Position numbers and translations under genes: made by a program. A stretch of DNA of 6,092 nt from Gammaproteobacteria bacterium (GTDB lineage Bacteria; Pseudomonadota; Gammaproteobacteria; BMS3Bbin11): positions 1 through 6,092 of the forward strand of contig DAOVWW010000105.1 in NCBI GenBank assembly GCA_030636465.1, in the 5' to 3' direction. Below are positions 1-6,092 of the stretch, piece after piece (within the stretch, counting starts at the first letter, position 1; every line of letters begins with the position of its first letter). The notes below the pieces were generated by a model. The model was not told the DNA's origin and ran no database searches. It was given only the letters and a program-made list of their open reading frames with translations.

Positions 1-2022
1 CTGGATGCTGATATCAGGACTGACACAGAGAGTTTGAATTTTCTGAATGCATATCTTACAGGTTTCCATGGCATGGAAGTCTCTGGTCGAGGAATCATTG
101 ATGGCCACCTGAGCTATCACAATAGAAGATTAGCTGCGGGCAATAAACTTCTTATTACTGCTAATGAACTGGCCGTGGACCTACTTGACTACCGGGCTCA
201 GGGTGAGGGTGAAATTAGTCTCGAAGTGAGTGTAGCAGAACCGGAGGTGCTGGCTTTTGAAATCAAATTTAACAAACTGGATGGCGTACACACCGAGAGC
301 GATGAAGTACTGGTGACCGGTGAGGGGCTGTCTTTTTCAGGCAGGGGAAGAACACAAATTATTGCTGCCGATAACGAAGAAAAAATAGCCAGTTACCTGG
401 CAATTAATATACCGTCAATAACGGTCCCCGATCTTGCTTTGTACCAACGCTTTCTACCAGAAGCCGGGTCACTCAAATTGCTGGGTGGTGAAGGTGAGCT
501 AGAGGCCAAAGCAGAATTAACACAGTTTGGTTTTACCGGGTTTTCTCGCTTGAGTTCAAAAGCAGCTGATATCGGTGTTAAGGATTTCCAGTTCTTTGCA
601 GATCTTGATATGAACCTGAAAATTGATGCGCCTGAGTTGGCGGAAACTGGCATTGATGTTGCGGGGACTTATATCCACATTGATAACGCCAGGCTAAGCA
701 GTGAAGAGGTTGCCAGCGTCGAACCATGGGCCGCTGCTATTGATATTGAAAAAGGCAGGGTTAAGTTAATACTGCCAGAAGGCGTAAGCAAGAATGCTAG
801 CCTGGGTGAGTTGCTGGCGGGAATTAAAGGGCGGGAAATTCTGCCTATGCTGGATTCGGACAACGAGCAGCTGAAAGTCCGTGGCGTCATCTCTGACCTG
901 CGCTGGTTAAATGTTTTAATGAAAAATAAATTCAACCTGGCTATCCGCGGTGCCGGCGAAATATCGGCTGACCTGGTCATCGATTCTGGATGGATGGCTC
1001 CGGGGACTGAGTTTAATATCAAACCACAAAAGCTGATCGTTGAAGTGCTGGATTATGTGGCGACGGGTAATGGTGGTGGTCACCTCAGACTTGCCGTTGA
1101 GAAGGGCGGTGAGAACCCTGATGTCAGCCTTGATATTGAAATGAAAAATGCTTCGTTTAAAGGTAAAGATGATGAACAGGCATTCGTAGAAGATACCGAC
1201 ATCCTGTTACAGGCCTTAGCAAGGAATGTAACGTTTGATGGCAAGGGTCGAGATGTGGATTTACATCTGCAAATCCCGTCAGCCCAGGTTAAAGATTTAT
1301 CAGTTTATAATTCGTATCTGCCTCCGGACTCTCCTGTGCAGATCGTGGATGGACAGGCAGAGTTGAAAGTGGATGTCTCACTGAAACCCGAATCAGCAAA
1401 TGGGTTCGTTAAACTGATTTCAACCGGTATGCATGCCGTGGCTGATAAGCAGGCCCTTGAAGCGGATATGAGTATTGATATCAAACTGGTAGGCGGCGTG
1501 CCACAGAATATGGATTTTGACATAGCAGGTTCAACTATAGAGATTAGTAATGTAATAGTGACCGGTGATGAAAAAGATTTTAATAATGATAACTGGGGCA
1601 TATTACTGTCACTGAACAAGGCGCGTGCTGTATGGAAAAAACCCGTGCAGCTTGATATAGAAGCTGATCTGAAAATGACGGATTCACGACCTTTTGTAAC
1701 CATGATGGCGAATAAAAAAGGTAAAGATGGCTGGTTAGGCAAAGCCATGACCATTGACGATGTGAATGGCAAAGTGAATTTGCGCATGAAAGATCAAATT
1801 TTAGTTATACCCTATGCCTTTGCAGGTAGTGACAAGATTGATGTCGGGGCTAAAGGTATCATCAGTAAAGAGTTGAATGACGGTGTGCTATATGCACGCT
1901 TTCGTAAGTTGCATGGCTTGCTGAAGATAAATAATGGTGACCGTAACCTGGACATCATAAAAGCCCGAAAAAAGTTTGATGAATATGTACCGAGTGAAAG
2001 TAAGTTAAAACCTAAAAAGTAA
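1..2022 (+). CDS. AsmA-like large periplasmic (beta-groove) protein, 3' part
   Basis: This is the C-terminal 673 residues of a larger protein. The frame is open from base 1, so the TTG at 34 is not a true start. No membrane segment is visible in this part. The sequence is made of short alternating hydrophobic/polar strands rich in G, D, N and K, which is typical of the AsmA/YhdP/TamB/YdbH group of envelope proteins; these are usually held in the inner membrane by an N-terminal helix and form a lipid-carrying groove. Two copies of a unit of about 288 residues are visible: LN at 15-16 aligns with 303-304, LDY at 62-64 with 350-352, and D-L-x-x-Y-x-x-x-LP at 144-153 with 432-441. The tail after about residue 575 is lysine-rich and ends in a basic stretch. 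Family assignment rests on composition, repeat pattern and the lipid-transport neighbours, not on a diagnostic motif; a DUF748-like or other AsmA-related protein is possible. The CDS call itself is near certain. Confidence 0.75.
   Translation: MDADIRTDTESLNFLNAYLTGFHGMEVSGRGIIDGHLSYHNRRLAAGNKLLITANELAVDLLDYRAQGEGEISLEVSVAEPEVLAFEIKFNKLDGVHTESDEVLVTGEGLSFSGRGRTQIIAADNEEKIASYLAINIPSITVPDLALYQRFLPEAGSLKLLGGEGELEAKAELTQFGFTGFSRLSSKAADIGVKDFQFFADLDMNLKIDAPELAETGIDVAGTYIHIDNARLSSEEVASVEPWAAAIDIEKGRVKLILPEGVSKNASLGELLAGIKGREILPMLDSDNEQLKVRGVISDLRWLNVLMKNKFNLAIRGAGEISADLVIDSGWMAPGTEFNIKPQKLIVEVLDYVATGNGGGHLRLAVEKGGENPDVSLDIEMKNASFKGKDDEQAFVEDTDILLQALARNVTFDGKGRDVDLHLQIPSAQVKDLSVYNSYLPPDSPVQIVDGQAELKVDVSLKPESANGFVKLISTGMHAVADKQALEADMSIDIKLVGGVPQNMDFDIAGSTIEISNVIVTGDEKDFNNDNWGILLSLNKARAVWKKPVQLDIEADLKMTDSRPFVTMMANKKGKDGWLGKAMTIDDVNGKVNLRMKDQILVIPYAFAGSDKIDVGAKGIISKELNDGVLYARFRKLHGLLKINNGDRNLDIIKARKKFDEYVPSESKLKPKK
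43..729 (+). repeat. Internal protein repeat, unit A of the AsmA-like gene
   Basis: This encodes window residues 15-243 and is the first visible copy of a unit of about 288 residues. It aligns without gaps to unit B at a fixed offset of 288 residues from LN 15-16 through L173, and with an offset of 289 at W243. Shared positions include G29, G31, I33, L37, A45, G47, I52, L57, V59, L62-D63-Y64, A66, G68, G70, V142, D144-L145, Y148, L152-P153, G163, E166-L167 and L173. The unit may begin a little upstream. The similarity is at protein level; the DNA copies have diverged. Confidence 0.7.
907..1596 (+). repeat. Internal protein repeat, unit B of the AsmA-like gene
   Basis: This encodes window residues 303-532, the second copy of the unit described at 43-729. 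The best-matching blocks are residues 317-358 (against 29-70) and 430-461 (against 142-173). About 60 residues between the end of the aligned part of unit A and unit B (roughly 244-302) complete the repeat period. Confidence 0.7.
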
Positions 2023-2023
2023 T

Positions 2024-2079
2024 GTATTAGGTCTTAGGAATTACGTGTTAGGTAAAACCGTAAACCGTAAACCGTAAAT
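2024..2079. repeat. Short tandem array of eight 7-bp repeats
   Basis: Reading in steps of seven from 2024 gives GTATTAG, GTCTTAG, GAATTAC, GTGTTAG, GTAAAAC, CGTAAAC, CGTAAAC and CGTAAAT. The 3' half is near perfect (AAACCGT occurs three times in a row at 2055-2075), while the 5' half is a diverged GTNTTAG version. The array begins one base after the TAA of the AsmA-like gene and ends two bases before the ATG of the first pqiA gene, so it makes up the whole gap. Because 7 is not a multiple of 3, the TAG/TAA in successive units places stop codons in all three + frames. Arrays of this heptameric type are known as short tandemly repeated repetitive sequences in cyanobacteria and some other bacteria. 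The function here is unknown. Confidence 0.8.
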
Positions 2080-2081
2080 CT

Positions 2082-2699
2082 ATGTCATTAATAGCCTGCC
2101 ATGAATGTGATCTGTTACAGCAGCGCATAAGCTTGCCTGCAAAAAGTAAGGCACAGTGTGGTCGCTGTGGCGCGGTGCTCTATCGGAATATTCCGAATAG
2201 CATTGACCGAACTGTTGCACTGTCTATCGCCGGTCTGGTGCTTTTTATTTGCGCCAATGTGTTTCCATTTCTGGCCTTTGAAGTATCAGGCCAGAGTGTG
2301 CAGGCAACCTTGTTATCTGGAGCAGTTGCTCTGTATAAGCAGGGAATGTGGGAAGTGGCCGGCTTAGTGATTTTTACCTGTGTTGCCGCACCATTGGCAC
2401 AAATATTGTTGATGTTATATATATTTGTCCCGCTCAAGTTCAATCGATTGCCGTATGCGACAGCGAAGGCTTTCCGTCTCTTACGTGAGATGCAAAACTG
2501 GAATATGATAGAAGTGTTCATGGTCGGTATCCTGGTTGCACTGGTTAAGTTGACCAAGATGGCCGTCATCGTACCCGGCCTTGCCATGTGGTCATTTATG
2601 GGGCTGATTATTGTACTGACAGCGGGCGCGTCTGCTATTGATCCTGAGCTGGTGTGGAATAGATTTGGGTTTAAAAAGGAGCAGCCTGGTAATGACTAG
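2082..2699 (+). CDS. pqiA: PqiA-family inner-membrane protein, first module
   Basis: This is an integral inner-membrane protein of 205 residues, the permease-like partner of the PqiB MCE protein. The N-terminus carries a zinc ribbon with CxxC at residues 6/9 and CxxC at 26/29. About four membrane segments follow, near residues 45-66, 92-117, 142-157 and 161-183. PqiA hallmarks are the GMWEV motif at 88-92, the NWNMIEVF stretch at 139-146 and the IDPELVWN ending near 185-192. E. coli PqiA and YebS are about twice this length because two such modules are fused; here the second module is the next gene. The ATG at 2082 is chosen because the zinc ribbon starts five residues later and an in-frame TAA lies at 2061 with no other start between. 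No Shine-Dalgarno is visible: the heptamer array occupies that position. It overlaps the next gene by 8 nt. Confidence 0.93.
   Translation: MSLIACHECDLLQQRISLPAKSKAQCGRCGAVLYRNIPNSIDRTVALSIAGLVLFICANVFPFLAFEVSGQSVQATLLSGAVALYKQGMWEVAGLVIFTCVAAPLAQILLMLYIFVPLKFNRLPYATAKAFRLLREMQNWNMIEVFMVGILVALVKLTKMAVIVPGLAMWSFMGLIIVLTAGASAIDPELVWNRFGFKKEQPGND
2676..2681 (+). promoter_or_regulatory. Ribosome binding site for second PqiA module
   Basis: AAGGAG lies inside the end of the first pqiA gene, 10 nt before the ATG at 2692. It decides that start over the longer open frame beginning at 2638, which would overlap the upstream gene by 62 nt and has no comparable site. Confidence 0.75.
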
Positions 2700-3333
2700 G
2701 CTTCCTGGTTCCATTGAGAATGTCAGCGCCATGCAAGCCGGGCTAGTTGGTTGCCACAGCTGTGATTTGCTTAGTAAGATTAAGGGTAACGATCACCAGA
2801 TGTTGCAGTGCCCGCGTTGTGGTGCCAGTCTACATAGTCGTAAAACAAATAGTATTGCCAGAACATGGGCACTGGTTATAGCCGCATTTATATTTTATGT
2901 TCCAGCCATGGTGCTGCCCATAACAAATGTTAGCAGTCTTGGGGTCTCACAGTCGGATACCATCATGAGTGGTGTGGTGCTGTTTATTCAAACGGGCAGT
3001 TGGGAAATTGCCCTGGTGATATTTGTCGCCAGCATTATTGTGCCAATGATGAAGTTGTTTATACTGGTTTACCTGCTGATTTCAGTGCAGCAGAAGTCAG
3101 ATAAGCGTATGCGAGATCGCGCAAAGCTTTATCGCTTAACTGAATTTGTCGGGCGCTGGTCTATGGTTGATATTTACGTTGTGACGATCCTTATAGCGCT
3201 GGTCAATTTAGGTGTAATTGCCGATATTGATGCAGGGCCTGCTGCATTTTATTTTGCAGCTGTAGTTATTGTTACGATATTTGCTGCACGGATGTTTGAT
3301 CCGCGTTTGATCTGGGATGAGATGAATGATTGA
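2692..3333 (+). CDS. pqiA: PqiA-family inner-membrane protein, second module
   Basis: This is a 213-residue integral membrane protein, paralogous to its upstream neighbour and matching the C-terminal half of fused PqiA. The zinc ribbon has CxxC at residues 21/24 and 40/43. Membrane segments are predicted near 57-77, 104-130, 156-174 and 183-200. Shared PqiA landmarks are GSWEI at 102-106, the RWSMVDIYVV stretch at 155-164 (typical of the family's second half) and FDPRLIWD at 202-209. The ATG at 2692 is preceded by AAGGAG; a later ATG at 2731 (residue 14) would still keep the zinc ribbon but has no good site. It overlaps the first pqiA gene by 8 nt in a different frame, suggesting translational coupling, and ends 8 nt before the pqiB start. 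By inference, the two modules pair to form the equivalent of one PqiA/LetA protein at the base of the PqiB tube. Confidence 0.93.
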   Translation: MTRLPGSIENVSAMQAGLVGCHSCDLLSKIKGNDHQMLQCPRCGASLHSRKTNSIARTWALVIAAFIFYVPAMVLPITNVSSLGVSQSDTIMSGVVLFIQTGSWEIALVIFVASIIVPMMKLFILVYLLISVQQKSDKRMRDRAKLYRLTEFVGRWSMVDIYVVTILIALVNLGVIADIDAGPAAFYFAAVVIVTIFAARMFDPRLIWDEMND

Positions 3334-3336
3334 GGA
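3332..3336 (+). promoter_or_regulatory. Ribosome binding site for pqiB
   Basis: GAGGA overlaps the TGA stop of the upstream gene (3331-3333) and sits 5 nt before the ATG at 3342. It favours that ATG over the TTG at 3330, which would place this site inside the coding region and add only four residues. Confidence 0.65.
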
Positions 3337-3341
3337 TACAC

Positions 3342-4928
3342 ATGTCTGAAGAAAAACAAACACTGCATGAGAATATTCCTGCAGCCGTTATAAAAGAAAA
3401 AAAATCTATATCTTTGATCTGGCTGATTCCACTGATTGCGTTAGCAATGGGTGTCTGGTTGTCCGTCAAAGCGTTGAATGAAAAAGGACCCACGGTCACT
3501 ATAAATTTTCAATCAGCGGATGGACTGGTTGCGGGTAAAACAAAAATTAAATATAAGGATGTAACTATTGGTTTAGTTGAAGATATACGGTTTGGCAAGG
3601 ACCTGGAAAATGTCATCCTTACCGCAAGTCTGGATCCGGAGATGAGACCTTATCTTACTGACAACACCCGCTTTTGGGTAGTGCGCGCACGTTTATCAGG
3701 AGGCAAGGTGTCAGGATTGGGTACACTCTTATCGGGTGCTTATATCAGTATGACGCCGGGTGAGCCGGGTAAAAAAGTACGTAAATTTATTGGTATGGAG
3801 GAAAGTCCTCCACTGGTTATTGATGTCCCGGGCACACGTTATGTACTCACTTCACCGACACTCTCATCGTTGGATGTAGGAACGTCAATTTTCTACCGAA
3901 AACTTAAAGTAGGTGAAGTGATTGATTACCAGCTAACAGAAAAGGGAGATGGTCTGGAGATAGAAGTGTTTATCAAGGCACCGTACGATAAACACGTACT
4001 TGAAAATTCACGTTTCTGGAATGTCAGTGGTATAGATGTGGAACTGGGTGCAGATGGGGTAAACATAAAAACAGAATCACTCAGTTCAATATTGCTAGGT
4101 GGCATTGCTTTTGGAAACACCAAAAGTCTGGGAAAAAAGACAGCTGCAATAGAGGGCAGGGAGTTTCAATTATTTGCTACTGAAACAAAAGCCTTTGAAA
4201 AAAGCTATAGTCGAAAAGAACATTACATGATGTATATAGAAGGGTCTGCTCGTGGACTGGTAGTGGGTTCGCCGGTAACATTTCTTGGTATTCATGCAGG
4301 CAAGGTTATCGATATGCAGCTGGAGTATGATTTGAGCGATGACAGCTTTAAAATACCGGTGCTGATTGAATTGGAGCCTGACCGGTTGACAATAATTGGA
4401 CAGAGGGAAGGGAAGGTGCTCCCTACTGTAGAGGGTCTTGTCAGTCGTGGTTTACGCGCACAGTTAAGGTCTGGCAGCCTGTTGACCGGGCAATTACTGA
4501 TTGATTTTGAAATGTATCCTGATGCAGATATTGCCGAAGTATATTATGAAGATGGTGTTGCTGTATTACCGACTGTACCTACGTCGATGGCAGCGATAAA
4601 AAGCAGCTTGCAAGGCTTGATGAATAAAATTGAGAGCATGCCATTGGAAGAAATCGGCAATAATCTGAATGGTGTGCTTGCAGGTGTCAACAAGCTGGCT
4701 AATTCCGGTGATTTGCGTGAGACATTGAAAAACCTGAATACGGCTTCAGCACAGCTTAATAAGACTCTGGAGACGGCTGAAGGTGTAGTCGGAGGCTTTG
4801 ATGAAAGTTCGGCAGCTTACCAGGATATACGAAAAACCATGAATGAGCTCTCAGCCGCAGCGCGTTCTTTGCGCCTGATGATGGATTACCTGGAAAGACA
4901 TCCAGACGCTTTAATTAAGGGTAAATAA
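3342..4928 (+). CDS. pqiB: PqiB, MCE-domain intermembrane transport protein
   Basis: This protein of 528 residues is a periplasmic MCE protein anchored in the inner membrane; E. coli PqiB is 546. One membrane helix lies near residues 24-45 (IWLIPLIALAMG), followed by three MCE domains. Their characteristic loops are G-L-V-A-G-K-T at 61-67, SLDVGTSIFYRKLKVG around 176-191 and GLVVGSPVTFLG around 305-316. After about residue 413 comes a helical, coiled-coil-like region with L/N/A/E-rich heptads, ending in the family's typical SLRLMMDYLERHPDALIKGK tail. In E. coli PqiB, hexamers of MCE rings stack and the C-terminal helices form a needle, giving a hydrophobic channel across the periplasm. It follows the two pqiA modules by 8 nt and precedes pqiC by one base, so co-translation in one operon is likely. 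All three MCE domains look intact, with no frameshift. Confidence 0.97.
   Translation: MSEEKQTLHENIPAAVIKEKKSISLIWLIPLIALAMGVWLSVKALNEKGPTVTINFQSADGLVAGKTKIKYKDVTIGLVEDIRFGKDLENVILTASLDPEMRPYLTDNTRFWVVRARLSGGKVSGLGTLLSGAYISMTPGEPGKKVRKFIGMEESPPLVIDVPGTRYVLTSPTLSSLDVGTSIFYRKLKVGEVIDYQLTEKGDGLEIEVFIKAPYDKHVLENSRFWNVSGIDVELGADGVNIKTESLSSILLGGIAFGNTKSLGKKTAAIEGREFQLFATETKAFEKSYSRKEHYMMYIEGSARGLVVGSPVTFLGIHAGKVIDMQLEYDLSDDSFKIPVLIELEPDRLTIIGQREGKVLPTVEGLVSRGLRAQLRSGSLLTGQLLIDFEMYPDADIAEVYYEDGVAVLPTVPTSMAAIKSSLQGLMNKIESMPLEEIGNNLNGVLAGVNKLANSGDLRETLKNLNTASAQLNKTLETAEGVVGGFDESSAAYQDIRKTMNELSAAARSLRLMMDYLERHPDALIKGK
4917..4921 (+). promoter_or_regulatory. Ribosome binding site for pqiC
   Basis: AAGGG lies in the last codons of pqiB, 8 nt before the pqiC ATG at 4930. 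It supports this start and coupled translation. Confidence 0.6.
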
Positions 4929-4929
4929 T

Positions 4930-5535
4930 ATGAATATTTTTAAAAGCATACAGCTAGGTTTTGCAGTCGTACTCTTACTCGCTATAGCCGCCTGTGGTAA
5001 GACCCCCGCTGCCCGTTTTTATACACTGAACCCAATATCATCTATGGATGTGGATAGCCAGAAAAGAATTACCGGCAGACATATAATAAGCATAGGTCCG
5101 GTTAAGGTGGCAGCTTATCTGGATCGATCAGAGATAGTGACCCGAACTAATCCCACCCACCTTGAATTAGCGGGTTTTGATCGATGGGCTGAGCCCTTCG
5201 AGGAAATTGTTGCAAGCACGCTGGCTAAAAATATTTCGTCTTTAATACCTACGGTATTTGCCATTACTGATGTCTGGCCTGAAGCTAATGTCGAATATCA
5301 CCTACTGGTGAAAATCAAGAAATTTGAAAGCGATAAAAATGGCAACATTAGCCTGGATGCTGACTGGGGGCTAATGAAGCATTCGACCAGGAAAATGAGT
5401 ACTGTCTATGAATCGAACATAGTTACGTCTGGCAGCTCAACTGATTATGATGCAATTACAAAAAACATGAGCCTGGCTTTAGCTAAGTTGAGTAAGGAAG
5501 TTGTAGCAGAAATCAAAAAGCTAGGCATGAAATAA
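4930..5535 (+). CDS. pqiC: PqiC, outer-membrane lipoprotein of the Pqi system
   Basis: This 201-residue lipoprotein belongs to the PqiC / ABC-type transport auxiliary (formerly DUF330) family; E. coli PqiC is 187. The signal peptide has a lysine at residue 5, a hydrophobic core at 9-21 and a lipobox I-A-A-C with the lipidated Cys22. The +2 residue is Gly, not Asp, which predicts Lol-dependent transfer to the outer membrane. Family landmarks are ARFYTL at 28-33, the GPVKVAAYLDRSEIV stretch at 56-70 and FDRWAEPF at 83-90. In the known system PqiC is the outer-membrane partner of the PqiB tube. The start is one base after the pqiB stop. The 56-nt gap after this gene has no obvious hairpin terminator, so read-through into the next gene is possible. 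Confidence 0.95.
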   Translation: MNIFKSIQLGFAVVLLLAIAACGKTPAARFYTLNPISSMDVDSQKRITGRHIISIGPVKVAAYLDRSEIVTRTNPTHLELAGFDRWAEPFEEIVASTLAKNISSLIPTVFAITDVWPEANVEYHLLVKIKKFESDKNGNISLDADWGLMKHSTRKMSTVYESNIVTSGSSTDYDAITKNMSLALAKLSKEVVAEIKKLGMK

Positions 5536-5591
5536 CCAAGTGTGTAACTTATACCGAATCTAACTATTTTTAAGATTTACAGAGAAAACAT

Positions 5592-6092
5592 ATGAACAAG
5601 CCTGAAACAGTTATTACTGATGAAAGAATTAGCCAGTTAACAATAGATACCCTGATTAGAGTCGGTATCCTTGCTGTTATACTGGTCTGGTGTTTCGATA
5701 TCATTTCGCCATTCCTGTATCCGATTATCTGGGGCATAATTATTGCGGTAGCAAGTTTTGGCAGCTACCAGCAGTTAAGTGAAAAAATAGGCAATCGTCC
5801 TGTGCTGGCAGCGATACTTGTTTCAATAATGCTGCTTGCTGTACTTATTGTCCCTGTGGTTTTATTGACGGATAGTATGGCGACTGGAATAACTGTCCTG
5901 GCTGACGAGGCAAAACAGGGAACTCTGAAAATCCCACCCCCTCCAGAAGCCGTTGCCGGTTGGCCAATGATTGGTGAATCATTACATGCAATATGGCTCA
6001 AGGCATCGGTAAACATTGAAGCAGTACTAAAGCAGTTTGCTCCGCAGCTTAAATCTATGGGTAGCTGGCTGCTGTCTGCTGCAGCGGATGTA
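5592..6092 (+). CDS. AI-2E family permease (YdiK-like), 5' part
   Basis: The first 167 codons are visible and the frame is still open at the window end. Family members are usually about 350-370 residues, so less than half is present. Hydrophobic segments lie near residues 21-35, 37-56 and 71-93, with the motif SPFLYPIIWG at 39-48 matching the conserved P-F-x-x-x-x-x-G region of the family's first helices. A proline run (PPPP at 115-118) then WPMIG at 124-128 resembles the periplasmic segment before the second half in YdiK. The family includes TqsA (AI-2 export), PerM and sodium/proton antiporters, so the substrate cannot be stated. The ATG at 5592 has only a weak purine stretch (AGAGA at 5581-5585) upstream. 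The gap after pqiC is 56 nt, so membership of the pqi operon is uncertain; no clear promoter is seen there. Confidence 0.85.
   Translation, partial: MNKPETVITDERISQLTIDTLIRVGILAVILVWCFDIISPFLYPIIWGIIIAVASFGSYQQLSEKIGNRPVLAAILVSIMLLAVLIVPVVLLTDSMATGITVLADEAKQGTLKIPPPPEAVAGWPMIGESLHAIWLKASVNIEAVLKQFAPQLKSMGSWLLSAAADV

Noticed and set aside
1305..1787. 160-codon open frame on the - strand inside the AsmA-like gene (also 393-653 and 669-1022)
   Set aside because: These lie wholly opposite a well-supported gene, are serine-rich without recognisable domains, and look like antisense shadows.
34..2022. TTG at 34 as the start of the first gene
   Set aside because: The frame is open to base 1 and the internal repeat alignment continues to the window edge, so the gene starts upstream.
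2180..2587. Open frames opposite or overlapping the first pqiA gene (2180-2587 on -, 2158-2367 on +)
   Set aside because: The PqiA frame explains the region with zinc ribbon and membrane helices; the others have no family features.
2638..2699. Longer start at 2638 for the second PqiA module
   Set aside because: It would overlap the upstream gene by 62 nt, lacks a comparable ribosome site, and the 18 extra residues resemble no PqiA sequence; AAGGAG points to 2692.
2667..2699. Programmed frameshift fusing the two PqiA modules (GGGTTTA and A5G runs near the overlap)
   Set aside because: The second gene is in the +1 frame, so a -1 slip at these runs would not enter it; the stop context offers no good +1 re-pairing, and the strong internal ribosome site explains separate translation.
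5536..5591. Promoter or terminator between pqiC and the permease
   Set aside because: AT-rich stretches occur, but no convincing -35/-10 pair with proper spacing and no stem-loop with a T-run could be identified by eye.
5765..6016. 83-codon open frame on the - strand
   Set aside because: It is opposite the AI-2E family permease frame, which has clear membrane helices and family motifs.

Overview
The window looks like chromosomal DNA from a Gram-negative proteobacterium, most likely a gammaproteobacterium of moderate GC. The evidence is a paraquat-inducible (Pqi) type MCE lipid-transport operon with an outer-membrane lipoprotein, an AsmA-like envelope protein and an AI-2E family permease. No genus can be named from the sequence alone. 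No tRNA, rRNA, CRISPR array, insertion sequence or phage gene is seen. All genes lie on the + strand and coding density is very high.

Layout. (1) 1-2022 is the 3' part of a large AsmA-like, beta-rich envelope protein whose start lies upstream of the window. It contains two copies of a unit of about 288 residues. (2) 2023-2081 is an intergenic gap filled almost exactly by eight degenerate 7-bp repeats. (3) 2082-2699 and 2692-3333 are two single-module PqiA membrane proteins, overlapping by 8 nt, which together match the two halves of the fused PqiA/YebS (LetA) proteins of enterobacteria. (4) 3342-4928 is PqiB, a membrane-anchored periplasmic protein with three MCE domains and a helical C-terminus. 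(5) 4930-5535 is PqiC, an outer-membrane lipoprotein. (6) A 56-bp gap leads to 5592-6092, the 5' part of an AI-2E family (YdiK-like) permease that runs off the window.

How the genes work together. From knowledge of the families, PqiA sits in the inner membrane, PqiB forms a hexameric tube across the periplasm, and PqiC is anchored in the outer membrane. Together they are thought to move lipids or other hydrophobic molecules between the membranes. AsmA-like proteins form long beta-grooves that are also proposed to carry phospholipids across the periplasm. Finding such a gene directly upstream suggests, by inference, a locus pairing a tube-type and a groove-type lipid conduit. The tight pqiA-pqiA-pqiB-pqiC spacing (overlap of 8 nt, gaps of 8 nt and 1 nt) strongly supports one operon. 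Whether the AsmA-like gene and the permease share the transcript is open.

The most unusual items are the heptamer array that replaces the leader of the first pqiA gene (which has no visible Shine-Dalgarno), the near-gapless internal duplication in the AsmA-like protein, and the split PqiA. I see no clear evidence for a wholly new system.
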